Below, piece after piece: positions 48,340 through 57,208 of a DNA stretch of 64,000 nt. Position numbers and translations under genes: made by a program. The stretch covers positions 1,116,001-1,180,000 of the forward strand of contig NZ_CP065800.1 in assembly GCF_023206215.1 (NCBI RefSeq), written 5' to 3'. The notes under the pieces were generated by a model. That model was given only the letters and a program-made list of their open reading frames with translations, ran no database searches and was not told where the DNA came from. Within the stretch, counting starts at the first letter, position 1. Each line of letters starts with the position of its first letter. Origin of the DNA: Butyrivibrio fibrisolvens. GTDB lineage: Bacteria > Bacillota > Clostridia > Lachnospirales > Lachnospiraceae.

Positions 48340-48386
48340 TGTCAAAATTGATGATGTACCAAGCCTGGTTATATCATATTTTGACA
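48340..48386 (+). promoter_or_regulatory. Long stem-loop in the upp leader
   Basis: TGTCAAAAT (48340-48348) and ATTTTGACA (48378-48386) pair perfectly, extended by TGATGAT with ATATCAT and an inner ACCAAG/CTGGT. The stem ends 34 bp before upp. It could be an attenuator or operator responding to pyrimidines; no PyrR-type gene is seen nearby. Confidence 0.5.
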
Positions 48387-48419
48387 GATTTTAATGATTT
48401 ATATTTAAGGAGATTTAAA

Positions 48420-49049
48420 ATGTCTAAAGTAGTAGTAATGGATCACCCACTTATTAAACACAAGATTGGTCTTATCAGAAGAAAAACAACAGGTACTAAT
48501 GAGTTCAGAAGAATCATCAGTGAGATAGCAGAGCTTATCTGCTATGAAGCAACAAGAGATCTTGAGCTTCAGGATGTTGAGATCGAGACACCTATTACTA
48601 AGACAGTAGTTCAGGAACTTAAGGGAAGAAAGCTCTGCGTAGTACCGATCCTTCGTGCTGGCCTTGGTATGGTTGATGGTATGCTTGAGCTTATCCCGGC
48701 TGCTAAGGTTGGTCACATAGGTCTTTATCGTGACCCGGAAACTCTTAAGCCTGTAGAGTATTATTGCAAACTTCCAGCAGATGTTACAGAAAGAGAGATT
48801 TTCGTAGTAGATCCAATGCTTGCAACAGGTGGATCTTCTGCTGCAGCTATCCAGATGCTCAAGGATAAGGGCTGCAAGCACATCCATTTCATGTGCATTA
48901 TCGCTGCTCCTGAAGGAATCAAGGCTGTTCAGGAAGCTCATCCTGATATTGATATCTTCATTGGAACTGTTGATGAGAAGCTCAACGAGAACGGTTACAT
49001 CGTACCGGGACTTGGTGATGCTGGCGACAGAATCTTCGGAACCAAATAA
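48420..49049 (+). CDS. upp: Uracil phosphoribosyltransferase
   Basis: Makes UMP from uracil and PRPP (pyrimidine salvage). From the ATG at 48420 (AAGGAG 8 bp upstream) the protein has 209 aa, the normal length. The longer frame from 48339 runs through the leader hairpin and is not coding. Motifs: [13 protein letters not shown] at the start, [10 protein letters not shown], the PRPP loop [11 protein letters not shown] and the uracil-binding [10 protein letters not shown] at the end. A dCMP deaminase follows, so the two form a pyrimidine unit. Confidence 0.95.
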   Translation: MSKVVVMDHPLIKHKIGLIRRKTTGTNEFRRIISEIAELICYEATRDLELQDVEIETPITKTVVQELKGRKLCVVPILRAGLGMVDGMLELIPAAKVGHIGLYRDPETLKPVEYYCKLPADVTEREIFVVDPMLATGGSSAAAIQMLKDKGCKHIHFMCIIAAPEGIKAVQEAHPDIDIFIGTVDEKLNENGYIVPGLGDAGDRIFGTK

Positions 49050-49090
49050 TAGAACCCGTTCAAAAATTCATTGTGGCATTAAGGAGTAAT

Positions 49091-49573
49091 ATGAAAAGAG
49101 AAGATTATATAACCTGGGACGAGTATTTTATGGGAGTTGCAAAACTTGCCGGAATGAGATCCAAGGATCCTAATACTCAGGTTGGATCATGCATAGTAAG
49201 TGAAGATAATAAGATATTATCCATGGGTTATAATGGTTTTCCTACCGGGTGTTCTGATGAAGAGTTCCCATGGGAGAGGGATGGCGAAGATGAACTTGCG
49301 ACCAAATATCCCTTTGTTACTCACTCTGAACTTAATGCCATCTTGAATTATCGAGGTGGTTCATTAGAAGGTGCCAAGATCTATGTATCACTATTTCCTT
49401 GTAATGAATGTGCCAAGGCTATAATTCAGGCAGGTATCAGAACTGTTATCTACGATAGTGATAAATATGAAAATACAGCTTCTACCAGAGCATCCAAGAA
49501 GATGTTCAATGCTGCAGGAGTAAGATATTATCAGTATCAGAGAACAGGCCGTAACATTCATATTTCTATTTAA
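49091..49573 (+). CDS. dCMP deaminase (ComEB-like)
   Basis: Converts dCMP to dUMP with zinc. The 160-aa protein has the deaminase motifs HSE (His78, Glu80) and PCNEC (Cys104, Cys107) as zinc ligands and proton shuttle, with GSCIVSEDNKILSMGYNG upstream. I use the ATG at 49091, 4-9 bp after AAGGAG; an in-frame ATG at 49073 lies before that site. It follows upp by 41 bp. ComEB in Bacillus has the same fold. Confidence 0.9.
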   Translation: MKREDYITWDEYFMGVAKLAGMRSKDPNTQVGSCIVSEDNKILSMGYNGFPTGCSDEEFPWERDGEDELATKYPFVTHSELNAILNYRGGSLEGAKIYVSLFPCNECAKAIIQAGIRTVIYDSDKYENTASTRASKKMFNAAGVRYYQYQRTGRNIHISI

Positions 49574-49585
49574 AAAGTATTGTTT

Positions 49586-49647
49586 AAGATAAATAAAATA
49601 TATGGATTCTTAATTTTTATGATCGGGAATATATATTTATTTATCTT
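49586..49647 (+). terminator. AT-rich inverted repeat after the dCMP deaminase gene
   Basis: AAGATAAATAAA (49586-49597) pairs perfectly with TTTATTTATCTT (49636-49647); near-perfect AT text extends it inward. A weak terminator at best. Confidence 0.4.
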
Positions 49648-49688
49648 CTAATTTAAAGATAAGCTATATGATTGAGCTTGAAGATGGT

Positions 49689-49715
49689 AAGTCATGACAC
49701 TATGTGTCATGACTT
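49689..49715. terminator. Perfect 12-bp inverted repeat between convergent genes
   Basis: AAGTCATGACAC and GTGTCATGACTT enclose a TAT loop. It sits between the converging dCMP deaminase and DUF402 genes. No long T-run follows, so it may be an operator or weak bidirectional terminator. Confidence 0.6.
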
Positions 49716-49816
49716 CGATTTATATAGTTCAACTATCCGATCGTACAAGCATCAGCCACGGGTAGTGTCACGGACTTTTTGCTATAGAGTATTAATTGTA
49801 TTATTGTGATAAGTAC

Positions 49817-50341
49817 TTATAGTGACAAAGGTTTTGAAGTAGCATTTGATGCGCTTTGGGATCTGGATATCTGAAGTTCGAGAGGCATGATAAGGTCAGA
49901 GAGTTTACCTTCATAGATGATTTTTAAAAGACGATCGAGGTTTTCAAGACATTCCTGCATCTGACCTGATGTTATAAGATTTTTATTAAGAGCATCAGCA
50001 AGCTCATCAAGATCCACGACCTTGAAACTGTGATCAGGATAGACGATTACATCCGCAAGAAGATCAACTACCATGATAGAACCTTTTTCGGGGCCTTCCT
50101 GAAAAGATACTATATCAAAATACCATCTTGAGAAGGTATCGTCATATCTGTAGAACTTACTCATTTTAAAGCCATGGTCAAGGAAATAACAGGAATATCC
50201 GTAAGAAAGATAATCTTTTGGGCGAAAAGCGCGCCATGATGTCATGATCATGTTCGAATCATGATAGAGAATGACATCATCCTTTAATTTAATACATTCA
50301 TCTGGTATTATCCGCTTACGGTACAGAATTGGGTTGTCCAT
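49817..50341 (-). CDS. DUF402 domain protein
   Basis: A 174-aa protein of the DUF402/Ntdp-like family, in which some members hydrolyse nucleoside di- and triphosphates. Visible family text: WFFDI-like FSRWYFDIVSFQEG, DLLADVIVYPDHSFKVVDLDEL, with the Asp pairs that bind metal. I start at the ATG at 50341; the alternative GTG at 50353 overlaps the likely ribosome-binding site GTGAGGTGG. The last 20 residues are Ser-rich. It stands alone on its strand. Confidence 0.8.
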   Translation of the reverse strand: MDNPILYRKRIIPDECIKLKDDVILYHDSNMIMTSWRAFRPKDYLSYGYSCYFLDHGFKMSKFYRYDDTFSRWYFDIVSFQEGPEKGSIMVVDLLADVIVYPDHSFKVVDLDELADALNKNLITSGQMQECLENLDRLLKIIYEGKLSDLIMPLELQISRSQSASNATSKPLSL

Positions 50342-50479
50342 ATTCCACCTCACGGTCTGATTCGTTCCTGAATATTAAATTCAAGAACATCAAGAATATA
50401 TTTTCGCTATAAGTAGTTTACTTAAGCTTACATTGTGACAGGTGATAAGTCAAATGATAAATACAATCGGTGATCCGTC

Positions 50480-53044
50480 ATGAAAAAAACGATAATAAAG
50501 ATCATATATATAATTGCAGTTTTCATATTGAGCATAATTATTATAAGCAGGTTCAACAATCATCAAAGTAGTGATATGACTGCCAAGATGTCAGAGGCAA
50601 CACTTCCAACGCTGTCACTTCTTGAAGATGGTAAGGCTCTTGCTACTCTTTATGGTTATACACAGGAGATGGATGTAACTCATATCCATGGAACGGTATT
50701 CCCTACAGGAGCAGAAAGAGAGATATCTGCTATTATGAATCTGTATGGTCAGGAGGCAGATAATTTCAAGTTTGAAGTCAGAACACTTGATGGAAGCAGC
50801 CTTGTTGAAAGCACTCAGATCACAGATGTATCTGCCAAAAGCGCAGATGATACAGTTACACTTAATTTCCAGATCAAGGATCTTATAGATGCAAATAAAG
50901 AATATGCACTTATCATAATCGCAGATGTTGATGGCAGGAGTGTCAGATATATATCAAGAATAGTGTGGACTGCAGATGAAGAGCGTTACTATTTTGATGA
51001 AAAGCTTGACTTTGTAAGAGGTTTTTCTCAGACAACTTTTGATAAAGAAAAAGCTGCCCAGCAGATCAAAACCTATCTAGAGTCCAATTCATCCGGAGAT
51101 AACTCATCTTATGCCAAAGTTAATATAAATTCCAGCTTTGATCAGGTTACCTGGGGAGATCTAGAGATCAAATCTCACACAGAACCTGAAGTACTGACGG
51201 TGGATCTTCATGAGCAGACAGGAAGCTTTTTGCTTAAGTATCAGGTGACTGTTGGTGGTGACAAGGATTTTACCTGCAACGTCGAGGAGTATTTCAGAAT
51301 CCGCTATACCAAAGACAGAATCTATCTTCTTAACTACGAACGTACCATGAATAATATATTTATGGGAGATAAGTCAGAGTTTGATAGCGGTGCTATAGAT
51401 CTTAAGATTGCTGATACGGACAATATAGAATTCACAGAAAATGAGGGCGGTTCAGCCTTTGCATTTGTAAGTCAGGGAAGGCTTTTTTCATATAATGTAA
51501 CCAATAATAAGCTTGCATATATATTTGGTTTCTATGATGAAGCAAGTGATGATCCAAGATGCACTCATACGGACAATTCCATAAAAATCCTGAACATAGA
51601 CGAAGCCGGCAATGTGGACTTCAGCGTAGCAGGATATATGAACAGAGGAATTCATGAAGGAAAAGTCGGAATCGCGGTATATTATTATAATGCTTCCACC
51701 AATACTGTAGAGGAACAGGTCTTTATACCAAGTAGCCAGTCTGAAGAGATAATAATGGCATATGCTTCTAAGATTGCAACTCTTGGTAACAGCAGTCAGT
51801 TCTATGTGATTCTTGGAAGTGACCTTCTTGCAGTGGATCTTGAAGGAAGAACCTACGAACCTATAATTGATAACATGCTGGGCTGCAAATATGAAATGCC
51901 GGAATCAGGCGAGATGATAGCATGGCAGGATGTTACAAGCAGGGATGGCCTTAAGTCGATAAGTGTCATGAATTTTGCAACTCAGGCAGTTACAAGCGTT
52001 GAGCCGGAAAGCGGCGAATATATTATACTTCTTGGATATATGGACGAGGATCTTGTATACGGCCTTGTCAGAGAAGAAGATATACATAATGATCAGATGG
52101 GTAATCCTGTATATGCAATGTACTCTATAAGAATACAGGATAAAGAAGGAAGAATTCTTGAGAATTATAAGTCTGATGGTAATTATACAGTAGGGACTTT
52201 GATCAAAGATAATCAGATAATACTGTCCAGGGTTAAATGGAATGAAAGCACCGGCTTTTATGAAGATACTACTCAGGATCAGATCATGAGCACCCTTGAA
52301 GTAGAAGAAGGATCTAATACGCTTTCGTATGTAAATACTGATGCTTACAAATATACAGCGCAGATAAGCCTTAAGAATTCTATCACAGCATCTTCACTTA
52401 AAGTACTGACTCCTTCGCTTACTTTGTATGAAGGCAGCAGAGAAGTAGCAGTAGATAATAGCGAAGAAACAGACAATAATATATTCTTCGTATATTACAA
52501 AGATAAAGTTATCAATATCACTGTAAACAGTGCAGATGCTCTAACAGATGCATATACCTGTAAGGGCGTTGTCATGGACGATTCTAATGACTATGTATGG
52601 TATTCAGGCAACCTTCTTACAAGTAACCAGATAATGAGCATTACCAATAATGTAGAAAAAAACGATTATAGTAGCGAAAACTCTACAGAAGTGTGTCTTA
52701 GAGCAATGCTTGAATTTGAAGGAATAAATGTTGACGTTGGAAAGATGCTTGAAGAAGGCTATACAGCAGAAGAGATATTAAAACAAAGCCTTCCGGGAGC
52801 TACAATCCTTGAATATGATGGATGCGACATGAATGCCATGCTCTATTATCTAAACCAGGATATACCTGTTATGGTAAGACTCTCTGATGGAAGTTCCATG
52901 CTCCTTATAGGCTTTAACACTCAGAACATAGTACTCTTTAATCCTAAAAAAGGGACCACCAACGTATACAAGAACGGGATGAACGATAGTTATTCCCTGT
53001 TCGAAGAAAACGGTAACCACTTCCTGACTTATCTTTATAAATGA
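50480..53044 (+). CDS. Large membrane-anchored protein with beta-propeller-like middle and degenerate C39-like C-terminus
   Basis: I know no named family. The 854-aa protein has a single N-terminal membrane segment (about 4-24). An extracytoplasmic region follows: beta-rich (about 55-270), then blade-like repeats that could form a propeller (about 290-640), then another beta part. The last 130 residues resemble peptidase C39-like domains: Cys in STEVCLRAMLEFEG, then LPGATILEYDG, PVMVRLSDGSSMLLIGF and IVLFNPKKG. The His expected before LIGF is replaced by Ser/Met, so the domain is probably inactive and binding-only. The start lacks a good Shine-Dalgarno site (GGTGATCCG). A terminator follows. 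Confidence 0.75.
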   Translation: MKKTIIKIIYIIAVFILSIIIISRFNNHQSSDMTAKMSEATLPTLSLLEDGKALATLYGYTQEMDVTHIHGTVFPTGAEREISAIMNLYGQEADNFKFEVRTLDGSSLVESTQITDVSAKSADDTVTLNFQIKDLIDANKEYALIIIADVDGRSVRYISRIVWTADEERYYFDEKLDFVRGFSQTTFDKEKAAQQIKTYLESNSSGDNSSYAKVNINSSFDQVTWGDLEIKSHTEPEVLTVDLHEQTGSFLLKYQVTVGGDKDFTCNVEEYFRIRYTKDRIYLLNYERTMNNIFMGDKSEFDSGAIDLKIADTDNIEFTENEGGSAFAFVSQGRLFSYNVTNNKLAYIFGFYDEASDDPRCTHTDNSIKILNIDEAGNVDFSVAGYMNRGIHEGKVGIAVYYYNASTNTVEEQVFIPSSQSEEIIMAYASKIATLGNSSQFYVILGSDLLAVDLEGRTYEPIIDNMLGCKYEMPESGEMIAWQDVTSRDGLKSISVMNFATQAVTSVEPESGEYIILLGYMDEDLVYGLVREEDIHNDQMGNPVYAMYSIRIQDKEGRILENYKSDGNYTVGTLIKDNQIILSRVKWNESTGFYEDTTQDQIMSTLEVEEGSNTLSYVNTDAYKYTAQISLKNSITASSLKVLTPSLTLYEGSREVAVDNSEETDNNIFFVYYKDKVINITVNSADALTDAYTCKGVVMDDSNDYVWYSGNLLTSNQIMSITNNVEKNDYSSENSTEVCLRAMLEFEGINVDVGKMLEEGYTAEEILKQSLPGATILEYDGCDMNAMLYYLNQDIPVMVRLSDGSSMLLIGFNTQNIVLFNPKKGTTNVYKNGMNDSYSLFEENGNHFLTYLYK

Positions 53045-53085
53045 CTTTGTCGGTCCATCCAAGTTGGATATAACATGTAATAAAA

Positions 53086-53121
53086 AACAGGCCCTCACTC
53101 CCCAGTGAAGACCTGTTTTTT
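53086..53121 (+). terminator. Terminator after the large anchored protein
   Basis: AAACAGG pairs with CCTGTTT, with an inner TCAC/GTGA; T6 follows. It may also serve the converging prs gene. Confidence 0.8.
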
Positions 53122-53191
53122 GGTGTATTTGGTGTTTTTGGATAATTGAAGAACCCCAAGTATCTTGCAATCATCCTACAATTTCGTAACT

Positions 53192-54400
53192 TTAATTTTT
53201 GAGTGTTGCAAACTCTTCTAACTCTCCGTTATTGTAACGAGTGATAATTGAATTGATACGTTCTACAGGATTAAGAAGATCACTGATAGAAGCATCATGG
53301 TTAAGAGTATCAATGATATAAGCAATGTACTTACTCATATCAGTACTGATGTACCATTCACGTGAGAGAAGTTCCGGTGTCTGATAGATCAGATTGGTCG
53401 TCAGGATTCTGTCGATGATGCCCTTCTCATAAGCTTCATCAAACTTCTCGAGTCCTGAAGTGAAGAGTCCAAAGGTCGAGAATACGTAGATCCTGGCGGC
53501 CTTGCGCTCTTTCAGCTCTGCGGCAACATCAAGCATGCTTTCCCCGGAAGAGATCATATCGTCTATGATGATAACTGTCTTACCTTCTACTGAAGAACCA
53601 AGGAATTCGTGGGACAGTATCGGGTTACGTCCGTCAACTACCTGAGTGTAGTCACGACGCTTGTAGAACATGCCGACATCAAGGCCAAGTACGCTGGCCA
53701 GATATATAGCACGGCCCATGCCTCCCTCATCTGGGCTTATTACCATCATATGATCCGAATCAATCTTGAGGCCGCTCACATTGCGCAGGAGTGCTTTTAT
53801 AAACTGATAAGTTGTACGAACAGTTTCGAATCCATTGAGCGGAATAGCGTTTTGAACACGAGGATCATGTGCATCAAAGGTGATGATGTTATCTACACCC
53901 ATTGATGTCAGTTCCTGAAGCGCGATAGCACAGTCGAGGGATTCACGTCCCGATCTCTTGTGCTGACGAGACTCATAGAGGAATGGCATGATCACAGTGA
54001 TTCTGCGTGCTTTGCCGCCAACAGCTGCAATGATTCTCTTTAAATCCTGATAATGATCATCAGGAGACATATGATTTTCTCTGCCAAAAAGTTTATAAGT
54101 CAGACTATGGTTAACAACATCTACCAGAATATAAAGGTCATCACCTCGTACAGAGGTCTTGATTACACCTTTAGCTTCACCGGTTCCGAATCTTGGAAGG
54201 TCACAATCCAGAAGGTATGAAGGGCGTTCATAACCGGAGAATGCGAGACTCCCCTTGTGCTCGTTCTCACGTTCAGCTCTCCACTTAACAAGGTAATAAT
54301 CTACCTGTTCAGCCAGTTTCCTGACACCTTTAAGCGGGATAACTCCCAGGGAACCTACCGGAATGGTTTCCAGATCACGTTTTTCTTCTCTTCTTGGCAT
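53192..54400 (-). CDS. prs: Ribose-phosphate pyrophosphokinase, long atypical form
   Basis: Makes PRPP from ribose 5-phosphate and ATP. At 402 aa it is about 85 residues longer than usual PRPP synthetases. The extra residues lie in an N-terminal extension (about 1-70) and in the C-terminal half. Key motifs are modified: YESRQHKRSGRESL (142-155) for the YARQDRK block and DAHDPRVQ (176-183) for DLHxxQIQ. The PRPP-loop IIIDDMISSGES (277-288) is intact, as is SPDEGGMGRA. This suggests an active enzyme with altered regulation or oligomer contacts. It is on the - strand with the primosome genes. Confidence 0.85.
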   Translation of the reverse strand: MPRREEKRDLETIPVGSLGVIPLKGVRKLAEQVDYYLVKWRAERENEHKGSLAFSGYERPSYLLDCDLPRFGTGEAKGVIKTSVRGDDLYILVDVVNHSLTYKLFGRENHMSPDDHYQDLKRIIAAVGGKARRITVIMPFLYESRQHKRSGRESLDCAIALQELTSMGVDNIITFDAHDPRVQNAIPLNGFETVRTTYQFIKALLRNVSGLKIDSDHMMVISPDEGGMGRAIYLASVLGLDVGMFYKRRDYTQVVDGRNPILSHEFLGSSVEGKTVIIIDDMISSGESMLDVAAELKERKAARIYVFSTFGLFTSGLEKFDEAYEKGIIDRILTTNLIYQTPELLSREWYISTDMSKYIAYIIDTLNHDASISDLLNPVERINSIITRYNNGELEEFATLKN

Positions 54401-54445
54401 CGAAAAAAATCCTCACTTTCAAATTTAAAACAGTATTCCCAAAAT

Positions 54446-55405
54446 TTACCTTTTTGCTTTCTGCAGACGTATGTCTGAACCCGTTAATTTAAGAAGCTGG
54501 AAATGACTCATGATACGTGAAAATACTCTGTCCTGATATCTGCCATGTATCTCCTGAGGATTGAGATTGGTTGAAATGATAGTAGATCTGTGTCGTAAAT
54601 CTCTTTCATTAAGGATGGTAAACAGCTGTGCGATAACAAAGGAGTTTGTAAGTTCTGTACCTAAATCATCTATTATCAGCAATTCACAATTGTAAAGGTA
54701 ATCGCTAAGGTTTTCAAGTTCGGATTTGGAATTGTAATCAAAAGAATAATCCGAAAGTTGCCTGAAAAGATCACTTGAACTGAAATAGATCACAGAAGTG
54801 CCCCTGTCAAGCAGTTCCTTGGCGATACAAATCGACAAAAAGGTCTTGCCGGTACCTACTGTACCATAGAAAATAATATTTTGGTAGTCTGTTCTAAAGT
54901 TTTTGACGAAGGTTTTTGAGATCTTCTCCGCTGCCTGAAAATGTGTGAGATCATCACCTCCATAATAGCTTTCCGACAATCTGCCGAAGTTGTTGGTACT
55001 TGTCAACAGTTCCAGATTGGAGCTAGCATAGAGAAGCTTTATCGTGCGCTGCATGAAGCAATGACATTTCTCATTCCCTATATAACCGGTATCCTTGCAA
55101 TCAGGACACTCAAAAATGGGTTCGAGGTAGTCTTCCGGAAGACCGGCCTCCTTAAGAAGAGATTTCTTGCGCATGGTGACAGCAGCCAGCTTTTGCCTCA
55201 GAACATCCATGCTCTGATTGTCACCTGAAAGCCTCCCTATCTCAAAATCAACCGAGATACTTGGAATCATCTGATCAAGTTCCTTGAATCCCGGGACATG
55301 AGCGTAAACATAGTCGCGTCTTTTATCTGCCTCTGCGCGGCTTTTGAGCTGTTTTGTTTCGTACTCGTGCATTATTTCATTATATTGCGCGTTATTAAGT
55401 GCCAA
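54446..55405 (-). CDS. DnaC/DnaI-like helicase loader (AAA+ ATPase with zinc motif)
   Basis: Likely loads DnaB onto DNA. The 319-aa protein has an N-terminal helical part, a zinc-binding set (Cys100, Cys103, Cys114, Cys116 in CPDCKDTGYIGNEKCHC) and an AAA+ domain with Walker A GTVGTGKT (181-188), Walker B LLIIDDLG (about 241-248), STNLNP sensor and the Arg-rich end GRYQDRVFSRI. This layout fits Firmicutes primosomal DnaI/DnaC. It follows the DnaD-like gene by 27 bp on the - strand, and dnaB is elsewhere in the window. Confidence 0.9.
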   Translation of the reverse strand: MALNNAQYNEIMHEYETKQLKSRAEADKRRDYVYAHVPGFKELDQMIPSISVDFEIGRLSGDNQSMDVLRQKLAAVTMRKKSLLKEAGLPEDYLEPIFECPDCKDTGYIGNEKCHCFMQRTIKLLYASSNLELLTSTNNFGRLSESYYGGDDLTHFQAAEKISKTFVKNFRTDYQNIIFYGTVGTGKTFLSICIAKELLDRGTSVIYFSSSDLFRQLSDYSFDYNSKSELENLSDYLYNCELLIIDDLGTELTNSFVIAQLFTILNERDLRHRSTIISTNLNPQEIHGRYQDRVFSRIMSHFQLLKLTGSDIRLQKAKR

Positions 55406-55432
55406 TGGTCTGCTCCCTGAGATGTATTATTT

Positions 55433-56461
55433 TTAATTTTTTAAAAGTTCTTTTTCCAAAGCATCGAAGTCATAGGTGTTCTGCTGGAACTGAAGATATA
55501 AGTTGTTCTTGCCGGAAGACTTCTTGGATGACTTGGAATTGTCAATGGACTCTACTGCATGATCCTTATCAAGCTTTACAATATCTTCTTTAGTAGATAC
55601 GTTTCTGTCATGCCAGCTTTTTAATATACCTTCTGCATACTGAAGTCTGTTCTTCTGGGTAGAAAGAACTGTTCTGGAGCAGGCTTCTACGACTATATCA
55701 AGAGAAAATCCGTATTCTGAAAACCAGCGTTCTATATATGCAGCTTCTGCAGGAGCAGGAGAGTTATCATATCCAAGCTCCTTCATAACAGTGTAAACGT
55801 TCTTATTATATTTTCTTGATCTTGCTTTGGCCTGACGGGCGGTCTTGATACCTGCTTCATTCCAGCTCTGGGCAACTTTTTCCATATAACGGAAGTCTTT
55901 TTTGCCAAGCTCTGCACAGTACTGCATCAGATAATCCATAAGATCCATAGAAAACTCAAGATCATTATGTATATAGAAGATCTTCTGAATATCAGCAGGA
56001 TTAAGAGTCCTTCCAAAGTACTGTTCAGCAAGAAATACAAGTTGCTGATTTTCTTTCTCATCTGCTTTTTTAGGGCGATGAGAAGCTATAGGAGCAGGCG
56101 TTGCAGTGCTTTTGTAAGCCCTTGATCCGGGCATCACTGTAACCTTGGATGAATCAGGGACTTCAGGTATATCTTCTAATGATATACTTTGAAGGTGACC
56201 TGCCTCGTCATATTCAAGTCCTATGAGTCCTTTCTTTTCCCAATAGGTAAGGGCTCTCATTATATCTTTTTCTGTATCATTGAATTTGTCAGCGATATCA
56301 CATACGCTGGTTGATAGTCCTGCCTGCATCATGCGAAGCAGATAAAGGTAAACTTTGATCTGTGCATCATTGGCATCTGACATATAATAGTCGATAAAAT
56401 TGTTGGTAATATAAGTCTTGCTTGATGCCGCACTTTGACTCATCGTCACTTTCCCCATCAT
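55433..56461 (-). CDS. DnaD domain protein (primosome component)
   Basis: A 342-aa protein with an N-terminal winged-helix part (about 25-95), a Pro/Lys-rich linker (about 110-140) and two DnaD/DnaB2 domains (about 143-210 and 225-295; AEQYFGRTLNPADIQKI, IERWFSEYGFSLDIVVEACSR, LQYAEGILKSWHD). DnaD helps to open DNA and to bring the helicase loader to the origin. A start six codons later (56443) is possible, since the spacing to purine-rich text is about equal. It forms a primosome pair with the DnaC-like gene downstream. Confidence 0.87.
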   Translation of the reverse strand: MMGKVTMSQSAASSKTYITNNFIDYYMSDANDAQIKVYLYLLRMMQAGLSTSVCDIADKFNDTEKDIMRALTYWEKKGLIGLEYDEAGHLQSISLEDIPEVPDSSKVTVMPGSRAYKSTATPAPIASHRPKKADEKENQQLVFLAEQYFGRTLNPADIQKIFYIHNDLEFSMDLMDYLMQYCAELGKKDFRYMEKVAQSWNEAGIKTARQAKARSRKYNKNVYTVMKELGYDNSPAPAEAAYIERWFSEYGFSLDIVVEACSRTVLSTQKNRLQYAEGILKSWHDRNVSTKEDIVKLDKDHAVESIDNSKSSKKSSGKNNLYLQFQQNTYDFDALEKELLKN

Positions 56462-57208
56462 AAGCTAGTGTCCCCTTTGGTGTCACATTGTATTTCGAAA
56501 TGTCTTCCTCCCTATAAAGCCAGACATTTCGATCTGTGTGTCAAAACAAGAGCCTCATACTGCGAAAAAAACATTAAGATAGATCATTTTGTAAAAGAAT
56601 TGTTTGGGTTTTTCTTTTGAACAATTCCGAGTATAGCACAGGGATTTTTTGATGCAAATAGGCAAAAAGACGATTTGCCATATATCTGTAGCATGCTAAC
56701 TGATTTTATAAAATCTATGTGGAGATAGTGGATAATGTGGAAGGGGACAAAATAAACCACTGAATATACAAGGTTTTTGGGATAGGTGTGTAACGGTTGT
56801 TATCTTAAAGGTTTTCGAAAGCGAAAATCCGGTTTAAAATGTGGACTTTGTGGAAAAAATATCATTAGTGCAAAAGATTGTCGATTTTATAACAGTCTAA
56901 GGCACCTTTTGTTATCAACAAAAAAACCTTAGTGCAATTTTTCAGAAGATTTTCTTTCGTCTTTCTTTTTTCTTTTGTGTGAATAATTGCGATTTTTCGT
57001 TTCATAACTCGGGATTGTGTGATATACTTGTAATCGGAGATATTTCGCTTCTCCGTTTCTTTACGTTTTACCAATGTTCTACAAAGGCAGCTGCTATCTG
57101 CAATATCAGGCTGCAAACAAAGTTCCGCATTTTTTTACACGTGCTACGGCACAATATCTACAATGAACAGAAATGTTCAAAAAACGACATCATTCGCGAG
57201 GTGGCAAG
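56462..57208. other. Divergent region between the primosome pair and glgC, with a TCCACA cluster
   Basis: No gene is seen in these 747 bases. Contents: a perfect 10-bp dyad CGAAATGTCT/AGACATTTCG (about 56493-56528) near the DnaD-like start; an AT-rich stretch with four TGTGGA (56717-56857); near-matches to DnaA boxes (TTATCCACT at 56727-56735 reverse, TTTTCCACA at 56849-56857 reverse, TTATCAACA at 56912-56920); an extended -10 promoter TGATATACT (57020-57028) for glgC; and a leader with two stems, CGGAGA/TCTCCG (57035-57056) and GCAGC/GCTGC (57088-57115). The promoter and leader are read with moderate confidence. Confidence 0.6.

Noticed and set aside
56690..56960. Chromosomal origin (oriC)
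   Set aside because: No dnaA, dnaN or rpmH is adjacent and the boxes are few and imperfect. A DnaA-controlled promoter or titration site is the safer reading.
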